Shown: positions 1 through 11,085 of the stretch, one piece after another
Numbering within the stretch: position 1 is the stretch's first letter
Layout of the letters: every line of letters starts with the position of its first letter
Assembly: GCF_000423225.1 (NCBI RefSeq)
Contig: NZ_KE383991.1
Span: 1,002,217-1,066,216 of the forward strand
Reading direction: 5' to 3'
DNA from: Kaistia adipata DSM 17808
Lineage (GTDB): Bacteria > Pseudomonadota > Alphaproteobacteria > Rhizobiales > Kaistiaceae
DNA: 64,000 nucleotides
The notes under the pieces: generated by a model
What the model was told of the DNA's origin: nothing
The model's database searches: none
Seen by the model: only the letters and a program-made list of their open reading frames with translations
Program-made: the position numbers and the translations under genes

Positions 1-83
1 CATCGATTTCACCAGCTTCGCCGCCGGCCGGCGGGCCGTTCGCGGCGGGGCTGAAGCGCCTCTTCGGCGTCAAGGACGAGTAA
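1..83 (+). CDS. 3' end of a gene, possibly peptidyl-tRNA hydrolase (pth)
   Basis: An open frame enters from the left edge and stops at TAA 81-83, giving a 26-residue tail that ends in GLKRLFGVKDE. It lies 10 bp before ychF on the same strand. In many alphaproteobacteria pth directly precedes ychF, and Pth proteins of this group often end in a low-complexity stretch followed by a basic/hydrophobic tail, so pth is the best guess. No catalytic residue is inside the window, so the identity rests on context only. Confidence 0.4.
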   Translation, partial: SISPASPPAGGPFAAGLKRLFGVKDE

Positions 84-93
84 GGAACACCCA

Positions 94-1188
94 ATGGGCT
101 TCAAATGCGGGATCGTCGGCCTGCCGAATGTCGGCAAGTCGACCCTCTTCAACGCGCTGACCAAGACGGCGGCGGCGCAGGCGGCGAACTATCCGTTCTG
201 CACGATCGAGCCGAACACCGGCGAGGTCGCGGTTCCGGATCCGCGCCTCGACAAGCTGGCCGAAGTCGGCAAGTCGCAGCAGATCGTGCCGACACGCCTC
301 ACCTTCGTCGACATCGCCGGCCTCGTGCGCGGCGCCTCGAAGGGTGAAGGCCTCGGCAACCAGTTCCTCGCCAACATCCGCGAAGTCGACGCCATCGCCC
401 ATGTGCTGCGCTGCTTCGAGGACGGCGACATCACCCATGTCGAAGGCCGCATCGACCCGGTCGCCGACGCCGAGACGGTGGAGACCGAGCTGATGCTCGC
501 CGATCTCGACAGCCTCGAGCGCCGCGTCACACCGCTGCGCAAGCGCGCCGCCACCGACAAGGAGGCGAAAGCCCAGGTCGTCCTGATGGACGCCGTGCTG
601 GAGCTGCTGCGCGAAGGCAAGCCGGCGCGCCTGCTCGACGTCTCGGCCGAGGATCGCCCCGCCTTCAACGCGCTGAACCTCCTGACCTCCAAGCCCGTCC
701 TCTATGTCTGCAATGTCGAGGAAGCCGCCGCCGCCACCGGCAACGCCCAGTCCGCGCGCGTCGAGGAGATGGCGAAGGCACAGGGCGCCGGCTGCGTGAC
801 GATTTCGGCCGCCATCGAGGCCGAGATCGCCCAGCTCGACTCGGCCGAGCAGGCCGAGTTCCTGGAGACGCTGGGTCTCGAGGAGCCGGGCCTCGACCGC
901 CTGATCCGCGCCGGCTACGACCTCCTCGGCCTGATCACCTATTTCACGGTCGGCCCGAAGGAAGCCCGCGCCTGGACGATCACCAAGGGCACGAAAGCCC
1001 CGCAGGCCGCCGGCGTGATCCATTCGGATTTCGAGCGCGGCTTCATCCGCGCCCAGACGATCGCCTTCGACGACTACACCCGCCTCGGCGGCGAGGCCGG
1101 CGCCAAGGATGCCGGCCGAGCCCGCGACGAAGGTAAGGAATATGTCGTGGCGGACGGCGACGTCCTGCTGTTCCGCTTCAACACCTGA
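94..1188 (+). CDS. ychF: Redox-regulated ATPase YchF (OBG/Ola1 family)
   Basis: Translation-associated P-loop protein of the Obg superfamily. Family members bind ATP in preference to GTP and associate with the ribosome. The 364-residue length is normal. Residues about 6-16 form the G1 loop (GLPNVGKST). A G2/G3 region follows, with [19 protein letters not shown] in the form typical of YchF, and the C-terminal third matches the TGS-domain part ([13 protein letters not shown]). The ATG lies 10 bp behind the stop of the preceding partial gene, with AAGGAA just upstream as ribosome binding site, so the two are probably co-transcribed. A U-rich terminator candidate follows the stop. Identification is secure. 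Confidence 0.96.
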   Translation: MGFKCGIVGLPNVGKSTLFNALTKTAAAQAANYPFCTIEPNTGEVAVPDPRLDKLAEVGKSQQIVPTRLTFVDIAGLVRGASKGEGLGNQFLANIREVDAIAHVLRCFEDGDITHVEGRIDPVADAETVETELMLADLDSLERRVTPLRKRAATDKEAKAQVVLMDAVLELLREGKPARLLDVSAEDRPAFNALNLLTSKPVLYVCNVEEAAAATGNAQSARVEEMAKAQGAGCVTISAAIEAEIAQLDSAEQAEFLETLGLEEPGLDRLIRAGYDLLGLITYFTVGPKEARAWTITKGTKAPQAAGVIHSDFERGFIRAQTIAFDDYTRLGGEAGAKDAGRARDEGKEYVVADGDVLLFRFNT

Positions 1189-1204
1189 GGCGAACGTTTC
1201 AAAC

Positions 1205-1243
1205 AAAAAGGCCCGGCGAACGCCTGTTCACCAGGCTTTTTTT
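1205..1243 (+). terminator. Rho-independent terminator candidate after ychF
   Basis: AAAAAG-GCCCGG (1205-1216) can pair with CCAGGC-TTTTT (1231-1241) with one C/A mismatch and one G-U pair, and it is followed by a seven-T run. It sits 17 bp after the ychF stop and 26 bp before the convergent DUF4282 gene stop, so it may serve both directions. The 14-base loop and the mismatch make it imperfect. Confidence 0.55.
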
Positions 1244-1268
1244 GTCAGGGATCGAAGGGCGAGGCGCC

Positions 1269-2192
1269 TTAGCCGGCCTTCGGCTTCTCGACCTCGCGCG
1301 CCAGAGCCTTGGTGATCTCGTCCTCGAGCGTGTCGGCGACCGGGGCGGGCTCGACGGGCGCGGCGGCGGCATCCTTGCCCGCCGCCTTCTTCTCGTCCGG
1401 CCGCTTGGTCTCTTCCGTTCTCCGGGCGTCGTCGGGTTTCTTGCTCTCGGCTCGCTTGGCTTCGGCCGCGGGTCGAGCTGTCGGCTTGACCTCCGGCGCG
1501 AATCCAGCGGCAGCGGTCGCCGGGTCGGCCGCCACGACCGGCTCCGCCAGACCGCCCCGACCGCCGGTGGACGGCGACTTTTCAGGGTGCGAGACAGGCG
1601 CGGGCGATGGCGCGCGCGCCGACGCGGCCGCCCCGCCCTCGCGACGGGCGCGGATCTCGGCGAGACGCGCCTCGAGCGAACTCGTCTCCGGAGACTTCGG
1701 CTCCACCGGCTTCGGTTCCACCGGCCCGGGCTCCGGCGCGAGCGGCTCCTGCCAGTCGAGATCGAACGACTGCGGCGGCATCGCGGACACGGGCTCCGGT
1801 TCGGCGAGCGCCAGCTCGAGCACATCGGCAAAGGACCGCGCCGGCTCCACCGGCTCGACCGGCGGGACGGCGGCGTGCGGCGCCGGAGCGTGCCGCTCAG
1901 CCGCCGGGGCGAGGCCATCCCGGATATCCATCAGGTTCTCGTTGACACGGAACAGCATGATGACGGCTTCGCAGAGCGTGCGCGCCATCACGATGCCGGC
2001 GAAGCCGCCGAGGATGCTCAATGCGATGGCGAGGAGGCCTCCGGCCGGATCAGCGGCGACCTGCACCACGCCGCCGACCACGCCGGCGACGCCAAGCAGC
2101 ACCGCGATAGCCGTCAACAGCCAGAACAGCAGCTCGATGAACGACGTCGCGACGAACCGATCCCATTTGAAGAGATCGAGGAAAGAAATCAT
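1269..2192 (-). CDS. DUF4282 domain-containing membrane protein with long disordered tail
   Basis: The N-terminal 90 residues show two hydrophobic helices (about 18-45 and 52-72), bracketed by FLDLFKWDRFV and a RTLCEAVIMLFRVNENL stretch. This is the usual layout of DUF4282 proteins (small inner-membrane proteins of unknown function). The remaining about 200 residues are Pro/Glu/Ala/Lys-rich low complexity with repeated EPKPVEPK-like segments, probably a disordered cytoplasmic tail. At 307 residues it is much longer than the bare domain. It ends convergently with ychF. No functional role can be assigned. Confidence 0.75.
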   Translation of the reverse strand: MISFLDLFKWDRFVATSFIELLFWLLTAIAVLLGVAGVVGGVVQVAADPAGGLLAIALSILGGFAGIVMARTLCEAVIMLFRVNENLMDIRDGLAPAAERHAPAPHAAVPPVEPVEPARSFADVLELALAEPEPVSAMPPQSFDLDWQEPLAPEPGPVEPKPVEPKSPETSSLEARLAEIRARREGGAAASARAPSPAPVSHPEKSPSTGGRGGLAEPVVAADPATAAAGFAPEVKPTARPAAEAKRAESKKPDDARRTEETKRPDEKKAAGKDAAAAPVEPAPVADTLEDEITKALAREVEKPKAG

Positions 2193-2237
2193 GCCGTCAC
2201 TCCAAGCACCACGCGCGCAACCGGCCGCGTCACATTC

Positions 2238-2882
2238 TCACAACTCGCGCCGCGCCGCATCTTCCCACGCCCTGAACCCGGCATCCGCGAGCATTGTGGC
2301 GACATATTCGCCGGCGATGTCGGACATCTTCGGCTCATAGGTGCGGATTCGGCTGACGACCGGCGCGAACATCGCATCCGCGATGGTGTACCGACCGAAG
2401 AGATAGGGCCCGCCGGTCCCGAAGGCGGCGCGGCAATCCCGGAAGATCGCGTCGATCCGCGCGATGTCGGCGGCAACCCCGGGTTCATCCAGCCCGACAC
2501 CCGGCAGATGCGCGAAGAGATCCATCGCCAGCGCCATACGGAGCGGCCGGAAGCCCGAATGCATCTCGGCCGAGATCGAGCGGGCGGTGGCGCGGGCGAC
2601 GCGATCGGCCGGCCACAGACCAGCTTGCGGATAGCACTCCGCCAGATATTCGCAGATGGCGAGCGAATCCCAGACCTTGACCGGCTCGTCGCCGCGACGG
2701 TCGATCAGCAGCGGCACCATGCCCGTCGGGCCTAGTGCCACCGCCTCCGCCTTGCCGGCGGGTGTCCGGTGCGCCAGCACCACTTCCTCGAACGGCGCGC
2801 CGGTCTGGCACAGCGCCAACCAGGGCCGCATCGACCAGCTCGACCAGTGGCGGGAGCCGATAACGATGGTGAAATCCGGCAT
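2238..2882 (-). CDS. Glutathione S-transferase family protein
   Basis: 214 residues, normal for the family. The N-terminal thioredoxin-like half opens with TIVIGSRHWSSWSMRPWLAL and carries the cis-Pro and glutathione-contact motif as GMVPLLIDRR followed by WDSLAICEYLAE (DS-A-I pattern). The C-terminal half is all-helical. The Ser-rich SSWSMR segment occupies the usual catalytic Ser/Cys position. It lies 1 bp downstream of apt on the same strand, so it is probably in the apt operon. The substrate is unknown; it may be a detoxification or thiol-repair enzyme. Confidence 0.88.
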   Translation of the reverse strand: MPDFTIVIGSRHWSSWSMRPWLALCQTGAPFEEVVLAHRTPAGKAEAVALGPTGMVPLLIDRRGDEPVKVWDSLAICEYLAECYPQAGLWPADRVARATARSISAEMHSGFRPLRMALAMDLFAHLPGVGLDEPGVAADIARIDAIFRDCRAAFGTGGPYLFGRYTIADAMFAPVVSRIRTYEPKMSDIAGEYVATMLADAGFRAWEDAARREL

Positions 2883-2883
2883 C

Positions 2884-3426
2884 TCAGTGGCCTTCGAAGG
2901 AAACCAGCGTGCGGACCGGAACGTCGAGGGCGCGCAGCCGCTCGGCGCCGCCGAGTTCAGGCAGGTCGATGACGAAGCAGGCCGCCTCGACGATGGCGCC
3001 GCGCTTGCGCAGCAGCTTGACGGCGCCCTCGGCCGTGCCGCCGGTCGCGATCAGGTCGTCGACGAGAATGACCCGGTCGCCCTCGCCGACGGCATCGACA
3101 TGCATCTCGATCTCGTCCGTGCCGTATTCGAGCGTGTAGGACATGTTGACGGTCTTGTAGGGCAGCTTGCCCTTCTTGCGGATCGGCACGAAGCCGGCCG
3201 AGAGCTGGTGCGCCACCGCGCCGCCGATGATGAAGCCGCGCGCCTCGATGCCCGCCACCTGGTCGATCTTGGCGCCCGCCCAGGGCTGAACCAGTTCGTC
3301 GATGGTGCGCCGGAAGGCGCGCGCGTCGCCGAGCAACGTCGTGATGTCGCGGAACTGAATGCCCGGCTTCGGATAATCCACGATGGTGCGGATCGAGGCG
3401 GCGATTTCGTTCAGTGCAGAGGTCAT
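2884..3426 (-). CDS. apt: Adenine phosphoribosyltransferase
   Basis: Purine salvage: adenine + PRPP to AMP + pyrophosphate, in the cytoplasm. 180 residues, as expected. The PRPP-binding loop [13 protein letters not shown] lies at about residues 119-131. The N-terminal [10 protein letters not shown] and the flexible-loop region [15 protein letters not shown] are typical of bacterial Apt. It is followed by the GST gene with a 1-bp gap and preceded at 130 bp by mtnP. mtnP releases adenine from methylthioadenosine, so the two enzymes act in sequence. Confidence 0.96.
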   Translation of the reverse strand: MTSALNEIAASIRTIVDYPKPGIQFRDITTLLGDARAFRRTIDELVQPWAGAKIDQVAGIEARGFIIGGAVAHQLSAGFVPIRKKGKLPYKTVNMSYTLEYGTDEIEMHVDAVGEGDRVILVDDLIATGGTAEGAVKLLRKRGAIVEAACFVIDLPELGGAERLRALDVPVRTLVSFEGH

Positions 3427-3556
3427 GATGGCTTTCGAGGTTCGGCGGCGCTGCCGCTAGGCTTGCCCCAGCTTTGCCTCCGCGTCCAGTTGCAGGGCGT
3501 TGAAAAGCCGGACGCGGACAAGATGTTCGCCGTGGCGAGGGAGCGTCCGGAACGCC

Positions 3557-4432
3557 TCAGCGCGCCAGAACGCGGCCGGCAACGGCGTCGAGCTTCGCCA
3601 GCCGCGAGGGATCGCGGGCCTGCGGCGCCGTCATGATCGCGTGATCCAATGCCCGGTCGGACCCGATCGGACAGGCTTCATGCTCGGCCGGAAAGTCGCG
3701 GGCGAGCCGGGCGACGAGACGCTGCGCCTTGTCGCGGTTCTCGCCCAGCACCTTGATCACGGCGTCGACCGTGACCGCCGCATGGCCCGGATGCCAGCAA
3801 TCATAGTCCGTGACCATGGCAATGGTCGCATAGGAGATCTCCGCCTCGCGCGCGAGCTTCGCCTCCGGCATGTTGGTCATGCCGATCACATCCGCGCCCC
3901 AGCTTCGATGCAGATGCGATTCGGCCGCGGACGAGAATTGCGGCCCCTCCATGCAGACATAGGTGCCGCCGACATGATGGTCGATCGCCTCCGCCTCGGC
4001 GGCGCGGCGGATCTGCTCCGCCAGCTTCGGCGCGACCGGGTGCGCCATCGAGACATGCGCGACGCAGCCATTGCCGAAGAAGCTCGACGGCCGCGCCACG
4101 GTCTTGTCGATGAACTGGTCGACGAGCACGAAATCGCCGGGGAACAGTTCCTGCTTCAGCGACCCGACGGCCGAGACGGAGACGAGGTCCGTCACGCCGG
4201 CGCGCTTCAGCGCGTCGATATTCGCACGGTAGTCGATGCCGGACGGCGATAGCCTGTGCCCCCGGCCGTGCCGCGGCAGGAAGACGATCTCCGTTTCGCC
4301 GATACGGCCAAAACGGAGCTGGTCGGACGGCTGGCCCCAGGGACTGTCGACCGTCCGCCACTCCGCATCCTCAAGTCCGGGAAGGTCGTAGAGACCCGAT
4401 CCGCCGACAATGCCGAGAACCGCCTTGGTCAT
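3557..4432 (-). CDS. mtnP: S-methyl-5'-thioadenosine phosphorylase
   Basis: Phosphorolysis of methylthioadenosine to adenine and 5-methylthioribose-1-phosphate (polyamine by-product and methionine salvage). 291 residues. Motifs in order: N-terminal phosphate-binding GGSGLYDLPG, RHGRGHRLSPS, CMEGPQFSSAAES and IGMTNMPEAKLAREAEISYA, followed by DYDCWH. These match MTAP/MtnP rather than general purine nucleoside phosphorylases. apt lies downstream on the same strand and would consume the adenine released. The 130-bp gap between them holds no visible gene. Confidence 0.95.
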   Translation of the reverse strand: MTKAVLGIVGGSGLYDLPGLEDAEWRTVDSPWGQPSDQLRFGRIGETEIVFLPRHGRGHRLSPSGIDYRANIDALKRAGVTDLVSVSAVGSLKQELFPGDFVLVDQFIDKTVARPSSFFGNGCVAHVSMAHPVAPKLAEQIRRAAEAEAIDHHVGGTYVCMEGPQFSSAAESHLHRSWGADVIGMTNMPEAKLAREAEISYATIAMVTDYDCWHPGHAAVTVDAVIKVLGENRDKAQRLVARLARDFPAEHEACPIGSDRALDHAIMTAPQARDPSRLAKLDAVAGRVLAR

Positions 4433-4565
4433 GGATAGCTACCTGCCTTGTCCGTGAAGAACAGAGGATCGCAAAGCGCCCGGCCAAGCTCAAGCGAGTT
4501 CATCGCCACGGATTGGCTGGACCACTGCGCCCTTCGACCAACCGGCGGGCCCGGTAGATGGTTGG

Positions 4566-4587
4566 ATCCCGGCTCGGAGGCCGGGAT
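4566..4587. repeat. Short REP-like palindrome
   Basis: ATCCCGG, 8-base spacer, CCGGGAT, followed by GAC. It is the same core sequence as the palindromes at 23092-23113 and 31472-31500. It lies in the 206-bp gap between the start of mtnP and the end of hemF, which holds no convincing gene. The copy is on a probable read-through segment between hemF and mtnP transcripts. Confidence 0.7.
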
Positions 4588-4638
4588 GACGGCGAGCGTG
4601 GAGCGACGGCCGGCGATCTCTCGCAAGAAGCAAAGCGT

Positions 4639-5526
4639 CTACGGCCACTTCACCACGGGCGGCATCGACGACAGGATCGAATCGATGTTGCCGCCGGTTT
4701 TCAGGCCGAAGATCGTGCCGCGATCGTAGAGCAGATTGAACTCGACATAGCGGCCGCGCCGGATCAGCTGCTCCTCGCGGTCCGCCTCGGTCCAGGGTTG
4801 GTCCATGTTGGCGCGGACCGCCGCGTCATAGGCGGTCAGGAAGCTCGTGCCGACATCCCTAGTGAAGGCGAAGTCGGCGTCCCAGTCGTCGGAATTATGG
4901 CCGTCATAGAAGATGCCGCCAATGCCGCGCGGCTCGTTGCGGTGCTTCAGGAAGAAGTACTCGTCGCACCACTTCTTGTAGCGCTCGTAGTCGGCGACCG
5001 GATGGCGGTCGCAGGCGCCCTGCATGGCGGCGTGGAAGGCGATGGTGTCGGGATCTTCCTGCGTGCGCCGGCGGTCGAGCACGGGCGTCAGGTCGGCGCC
5101 GCCGCCGAACCACTGGCGCGTCGTCACGACCATGCGGGTGTTCATGTGCACGGCGGGCACGTTCGGATTGGTCATATGGGCGATCAGCGAGATGCCCGAC
5201 GCCCAGAAGCGCGGATCCTCGGCGGCGCCCGGGATCTCCTTGGCGAATTCCGGCGCGAAGGTGCCGTGCACGGTCGAGACGTGGACGCCCACCTTCTCGA
5301 ACAGGCGGCCATGCATCAGCGCCATGGTGCCACCGCCGCCATCGGCGCCGGTATGATCGGTGCGCTTCCACGGCTTGCGCTCGAACCGGCCGACCTTGTC
5401 GCCATAGAGCGCGGGCGACGCCGCGTCCTCCAGCGCCTCGAAGCCGGCGATGATCCGGCCCTGCAGTTCCGCGAACCAGGCGCTCGCGCGGGCCTTCTTG
5501 TCGTCGATTGCGTCAGGCAATGCCAT
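4639..5526 (-). CDS. hemF: Oxygen-dependent coproporphyrinogen-III oxidase
   Basis: Haem synthesis: aerobic oxidative decarboxylation of coproporphyrinogen III to protoporphyrinogen IX. 295 residues from the preferred start. Motifs include [19 protein letters not shown], a conserved [13 protein letters not shown] segment, the DLTPVLD region and [21 protein letters not shown], all diagnostic of HemF. The frame is open to 5541, but the ATG at 5526 has GAGG nine bases upstream, whereas ATGs at 5541 and 5535 lack a spaced site. The start overlaps the end of trmL by 14 bp, implying translational coupling. The C-terminus [18 protein letters not shown] is intact. Confidence 0.96.
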   Translation of the reverse strand: MALPDAIDDKKARASAWFAELQGRIIAGFEALEDAASPALYGDKVGRFERKPWKRTDHTGADGGGGTMALMHGRLFEKVGVHVSTVHGTFAPEFAKEIPGAAEDPRFWASGISLIAHMTNPNVPAVHMNTRMVVTTRQWFGGGADLTPVLDRRRTQEDPDTIAFHAAMQGACDRHPVADYERYKKWCDEYFFLKHRNEPRGIGGIFYDGHNSDDWDADFAFTRDVGTSFLTAYDAAVRANMDQPWTEADREEQLIRRGRYVEFNLLYDRGTIFGLKTGGNIDSILSSMPPVVKWP

Positions 5527-6010
5527 GTTTGTCATCCTCAACAGCGTGGGCGTCCGGCAGAAAGCCGGTCTGCCTCAGCGCCTCGCCTGTTACCATGGCC
5601 ACCGTCATGGCGAGATTGATCGAGCGCAAACCGGGCCGCATCGGGACGATCAGTCGCGCCTCGGCCCGCTGGTGGACCGATTCGGGCACGCCGGCGCTCT
5701 CGCGGCCGAACAGCAGGACGTCGTCGGGGCGGAAATCAAAGTCGACATAGGACTGCGCCGCCTTGGTCGAAAGCAGCACCAGCCGCGCACCCGCCCCGGC
5801 GCGCCAGGCCTCGAACGTCTCGAACGAGGCATGGCGCCGGAGCGCGGCACGCTCCACATAGTCCATTCCGGCTCGCTTCAGCCCGCGGTCGGAGAGATCG
5901 AACCCCGCCGGCTCGATGATGTCCACGCCCACGCCGACACAGGCGGCGAAGCGCAGGATCGCGCCGGTGTTGTGCGGGATGTCGGGCTGGTAGAGCGCAA
6001 TGCGGGGCAT
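5513..6010 (-). CDS. trmL: tRNA (cytidine(34)-2'-O)-methyltransferase
   Basis: SPOUT-class methyltransferase that 2'-O-methylates the wobble nucleotide of certain leucine tRNAs. From ATG 6010 it is 165 residues, close to the usual size; the open frame begins at 6037, but [15 protein letters not shown] is the normal TrmL N-terminus. The SAM-binding trefoil-knot motifs are [15 protein letters not shown] and [24 protein letters not shown]. It is divergent from the first ABC exporter (62-bp gap) and overlaps hemF at its 3' end. Confidence 0.94.
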   Translation of the reverse strand: MPRIALYQPDIPHNTGAILRFAACVGVGVDIIEPAGFDLSDRGLKRAGMDYVERAALRRHASFETFEAWRAGAGARLVLLSTKAAQSYVDFDFRPDDVLLFGRESAGVPESVHQRAEARLIVPMRPGLRSINLAMTVAMVTGEALRQTGFLPDAHAVEDDKHGIA

Positions 6011-6072
6011 ATCGCCTTCTCGGCTGGCGGTTGGCACGGCGGCGGTGCCGCAAAGGTGATACAGGATTCGGC

Positions 6073-7923
6073 ATGCTCCGCTACTTCGAACATCTCATCG
6101 ACCCGTTCACGCCGGAGGAAAGCGAGCCGCCCACGGGGCTCCTCGCCTTCTATCGCCATTTCCTGATGCCGGTCTGGCCCTATGTCCTGGCGCTGATGGC
6201 GGCCGGGTTGCTGGTGTCGCTCGCCGAGGTGGCGATCTATTCCTATGTCGGTCGGCTCGTCGACCTGATGACGAAGGGCGATCCGGCGAGTTTCCTCGCG
6301 GATCATGGCTGGCAACTGGCCGGGATGGCGATCGTCGTGGTCATCCTGAGACCGCTGGTCAACGCGATCCAGACCATCCTGTCGAACCAGACCCTGCCGC
6401 CGGCACTGACGGCGCGCGTACGCTGGCTGAACCATCTGCACGTCCTCGGCCAATCCTACACCTTCTTCCAGAATGACTTTTCCGGCCGCATCGTCACCAA
6501 GATCGTCCAGACCGGCTCGGCGCTGACGCAGTCGATCACCCAGCTCATCGACGCGCTCTGGGTCATCTCGGTCTTCGTCGTCTCCGCCTTCGTCATTTTC
6601 GCCGATGTCAGCCTGCTGATGGCGGTGCCGCTGGCGCTCTGGGTGCTGGCGCTCGCGGCGCTCGCCTATGTCTTCGTGCCGAAGGTCCGCAAGCGCGCGG
6701 CGGCGGCGTCGGAGGCCCGCTCGCTGCTGACCGGCCGCCTCGCCGATATCTATGGCAATATCCAGACGGTGAAGCTGTTCGCCCGCGATGGCCGCGAGGA
6801 GGACACGGCGCGCAGCGCCATCGCCGAACAGACCGGCCGGCTGCTCGACCAGAACCGGCTGCTGACGACGCTGTCGATCCTGATGCAGGTGACGAATGCG
6901 CTCCTGATCGGCGCGACCGGCGCGGCCGCCGTGGCGCTCTGGATGCGGGGCGCGATCAGCGCCGGCGAGACGGCCGTGGCGCTCGGCCTCGTGATGCGCC
7001 TCACCGTGATGTCGGGCCGCGTGATGATGACGTTGACCGGCCTCTTCGACAATGTCGGCACGGTCGAGGACGGCATGCGGACGATTGCCCGGCCGCACGG
7101 TCTCACCGACCAGCCGGACGCGCCGGAACTCGTCGTGTCGAAGGGCGAGATCACCTTCGACAAGGTCGTGTTCGGCTATGGCGGCAAGGCGCCGGTGCTG
7201 CGCGGCGTCGATCTCGTCATCCGTCCCGGCGAACGCATCGGACTGGTCGGGCGTTCCGGCGCCGGCAAGACGACGATGGTCAACCTGCTGCTCCGCCTCT
7301 ACGACCTCGAGAACGGCGCGATCCGCATCGACGGCCAGGCCATCTCGACCGTGACCCAGGCGTCGTTGCGCGCGGCAATCGGCGTCGTCACGCAGGATAC
7401 GGCGCTGCTGAACCGCTCGGTGCGCGACAACATCCGCTACGGACGACCGGATGCCAGCGACGCGGCGGTGCGCGCGGCGGCGCGCCAGGCCGCGGCCGAC
7501 GCGTTCATCGAGGGCCTTTCCGATCCGCGCGGCCGCACCGGCTACGACGCCCATGTCGGCGAGCGCGGCGTGAAGCTCTCCGGCGGCCAGCGGCAGCGCA
7601 TCGCCATCGCCCGCGTGCTGCTCAAGGATGCGCCGATCCTGGTCCTCGACGAGGCTACCTCGGCGCTCGATTCGGAGATCGAGGCGGTGATCCAGGAACA
7701 GCTGGAAACACTGATGGCCGACAAGACCGTGATCGCCATCGCGCACCGTCTCTCGACCATCGCGGCGATGGATCGGCTCGTCGTCATGGACGAGGGCCGG
7801 ATCGTCGAGACCGGCACGCATCGGGAGCTACTTGCGGCGCAGGGTCTCTACGCCGCGCTCTGGGCGCGCCAGTCGGGCGGTTTCATCGGCGGTCTGGCGC
7901 CGAGCGAGCTCGTGACGGGCTGA
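6073..7923 (+). CDS. ABC exporter, fused membrane and ATPase domains (first of a pair)
   Basis: 616-residue half-transporter: six-helix membrane domain in residues 1-330, ATP-binding domain after about 355. Walker A is GRSGAGKTT near residue 392, with LSGGQRQRIAIARVLL signature and VLDEATSAL Walker B. The open frame starts at 6031, but ATG 6073 follows AGGATT and gives MLRYFEHLIDPF, aligned with MFRYFESLIDPF of the paralogue at 8322. It resembles MsbA/LapB-type and uncharacterised rhizobial exporters; the substrate is unknown. Two adjacent half-transporters could homo- or heterodimerise; both keep canonical ATPase motifs, arguing against a degenerate-site heterodimer. Confidence 0.9.
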   Translation: MLRYFEHLIDPFTPEESEPPTGLLAFYRHFLMPVWPYVLALMAAGLLVSLAEVAIYSYVGRLVDLMTKGDPASFLADHGWQLAGMAIVVVILRPLVNAIQTILSNQTLPPALTARVRWLNHLHVLGQSYTFFQNDFSGRIVTKIVQTGSALTQSITQLIDALWVISVFVVSAFVIFADVSLLMAVPLALWVLALAALAYVFVPKVRKRAAAASEARSLLTGRLADIYGNIQTVKLFARDGREEDTARSAIAEQTGRLLDQNRLLTTLSILMQVTNALLIGATGAAAVALWMRGAISAGETAVALGLVMRLTVMSGRVMMTLTGLFDNVGTVEDGMRTIARPHGLTDQPDAPELVVSKGEITFDKVVFGYGGKAPVLRGVDLVIRPGERIGLVGRSGAGKTTMVNLLLRLYDLENGAIRIDGQAISTVTQASLRAAIGVVTQDTALLNRSVRDNIRYGRPDASDAAVRAAARQAAADAFIEGLSDPRGRTGYDAHVGERGVKLSGGQRQRIAIARVLLKDAPILVLDEATSALDSEIEAVIQEQLETLMADKTVIAIAHRLSTIAAMDRLVVMDEGRIVETGTHRELLAAQGLYAALWARQSGGFIGGLAPSELVTG

Positions 7924-8011
7924 CGCCCTGTCACTCTTCGGCAACAAGCCGCCCGCAAAAGCCCGCGCACGTCACAAAGGGGAAGATCCGGGCCGCAAAT
8001 CGGTCTAGGAA

Positions 8012-8024
8012 GGACAAATTGTCC
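8012..8024. promoter_or_regulatory. Perfect 13-bp palindrome, possible operator
   Basis: GGACAA-A-TTGTCC is a perfect inverted repeat with a single central base. It lies in the 398-bp gap between the two ABC exporter genes and about 50 bp before the candidate leader ORF. Shape and position suit a dimeric repressor site, but no cognate regulator is encoded nearby. Confidence 0.35.
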
Positions 8025-8070
8025 CAGTTGCAGCGTCGCCGCGCCCGCAACGCAGATCCAGGAGGGTTGG

Positions 8071-8139
8071 ATGGAAAATATCCTGTCGAACATCCGGCCC
8101 GCGATCTGCCTCTTCCAGATGGCCCATCCCGCCGTCTGA
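8071..8139 (+). CDS. Candidate 22-residue leader peptide upstream of second ABC exporter
   Basis: A short ORF opens with ATG five bases after a perfect AGGAGG (8060-8065), one of the best ribosome binding sites in the window, and stops at TGA 8137-8139. The peptide starts MENILSNIRPAIC and ends in AHPAV. It is followed at 22 bp by a long hairpin (8161-8193) and then by the exporter start at 8322. Such leader-plus-hairpin layouts are known for attenuation control of resistance transporters. Being so short it could be chance; conservation is not testable here. Confidence 0.4.
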   Translation: MENILSNIRPAICLFQMAHPAV

Positions 8140-8160
8140 CCCGAGACCTCCCGACCGACT

Positions 8161-8193
8161 GAACCCCACGAAGCCGCGCCCCGCGGCGGGTTC
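8161..8193 (+). promoter_or_regulatory. Strong two-part stem-loop before the second ABC exporter
   Basis: GAACCC (8161-8166) pairs with GGGTTC (8188-8193). Inside it, GCCGCG pairs with CGCGGC around a CCC loop, with a six-base bulge on the 5' side only. No T-run follows, so it is not a classical terminator. It could mask downstream translation or act together with the leader ORF at 8071-8139. Confidence 0.45.
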
Positions 8194-8321
8194 ACCGCTC
8201 CCAAGGCACATCGCCACGCCGGATGCAGGCCGTCTCCTCCCGGAGATTCGCGCCGCGCCCCGATCCTTTCGCCGCGCCGCGTGGCGCGGTCCAGCCCAGC
8301 ATGAAACCCCTAGACATATCC

Positions 8322-10157
<1,836 letters not shown>

Positions 10158-10167
10158 GCTGGGATTC

Positions 10168-10196
10168 CGGGGGAGGACGGCCATCGCCCTCCCCCG
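10168..10196 (+). terminator. GC-rich hairpin after second ABC exporter
   Basis: CGGGGGAGG (10168-10176) pairs perfectly with CCTCCCCCG (10188-10196), 10 bp after the stop codon. No T-tract follows, so termination efficiency is uncertain; it may be a 3'-end stabilising stem. Confidence 0.45.
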
Positions 10197-10505
10197 CCTG
10201 GTGCGGCGCAGCAATGTCGGGCGCAGGGATTTCGAGGGTTTTGGCGCACAGGCCGGACGCCGTTTCATCCCCCCGCGCAGGCCGCCCGAGCCGATGCGGC
10301 CATCCCGCGACAATGTGCGCATCCGATGTCCACTCTCTGGACATTCTTCGTCGTCGGTGGCTAAACAGCTTCTAATCTGGCAGATGGGAGACCGGGCGGT
10401 TTTCCCATCATTTTCGGCCGACTGCATTTCGTACGCATGGAAACGCGGTGCAATTGGCCGATGACGACGGCAGCTCCCGCTTCCGAGGATTGAGAGGGGA
10501 CCATT
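10197..10505. other. Gap before petA, no gene seen
   Basis: About 310 bp between the exporter hairpin and petA. No supported ORF; it should contain the promoter of the petABC operon. A small inverted repeat GTCCA-CTCTC-TGGAC lies at 10328-10342. I could not pick out a confident -35/-10 pair. Confidence 0.4.
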
Positions 10506-11066
10506 TTGGCTGAAACCGCTACGGCACTACCCACCCGCCGCGACTTTCTATTTATTGCGACCGGTGCCGTGGGCGCCGTCGGTGTCGCGGCGGCCGTCTG
10601 GCCCTTCATCAATCAGATGAATCCTGACGCATCGGCGCTCGCACTGGCGTCCACCGAAGTCGACATTTCCGCGCTGCAGCCCGGCGACACGCTGACCGTG
10701 AAGTGGCGCGGCAAGCCGGTTGTCGTGCGCAACCGCACCGAGGCCGAAATCGACGCCGCCAGGAACGTTCCGCTGACCGATCTGAAGGATCCGGTCGCGC
10801 GCAACGCCAACCTGCAGCTCGACGCCCCGGCCACCGACGCCAATCGCGCCGCGCCCGGCAAGGAAAACTGGTTCGTGATGGTCAACGTCTGCACCCATCT
10901 GGGCTGCATTCCGCTTGGCCAGCAGGGCGAGTTCGGCGGCTGGTTCTGCCCGTGCCATGGCTCGCACTACGACACGGCCGGCCGCATCCGCGGTGGTCCG
11001 GCTCCGGAGAACATGGCCGTTCCGGTCTATTCGTTCCTGAGTGACACCAAGATCAAGATCGGCTGA
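10506..11066 (+). CDS. petA: Ubiquinol-cytochrome c reductase iron-sulfur (Rieske) subunit
   Basis: Rieske 2Fe-2S subunit of the cytochrome bc1 complex, which passes electrons from ubiquinol to cytochrome c1 at the periplasmic face. 186 residues. A twin-arginine/anchor segment ([20 protein letters not shown]) starts at residue 10. Cluster ligands are CTHLGC (Cys129, His131) and CPCHGS (Cys148, His151), with the disulfide cysteines in the same motifs. The start codon is TTG, placed after GAGAGGGGA. petB and petC follow; the three form one operon ending in the terminator at 13288. Confidence 0.97.
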   Translation: MAETATALPTRRDFLFIATGAVGAVGVAAAVWPFINQMNPDASALALASTEVDISALQPGDTLTVKWRGKPVVVRNRTEAEIDAARNVPLTDLKDPVARNANLQLDAPATDANRAAPGKENWFVMVNVCTHLGCIPLGQQGEFGGWFCPCHGSHYDTAGRIRGGPAPENMAVPVYSFLSDTKIKIG

Positions 11067-11085
11067 CCGGGAGAAAATCGACATC

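Noticed and set aside
1242-2735. 497-codon plus-strand frame opposite DUF4282 and GST genes
   Set aside because: Arg-rich antisense shadow with no conserved motif.
5878-7821. 647-codon minus-strand frame across the first ABC exporter
   Set aside because: Same type of antisense shadow; its end overlaps trmL and it carries no recognisable motif.
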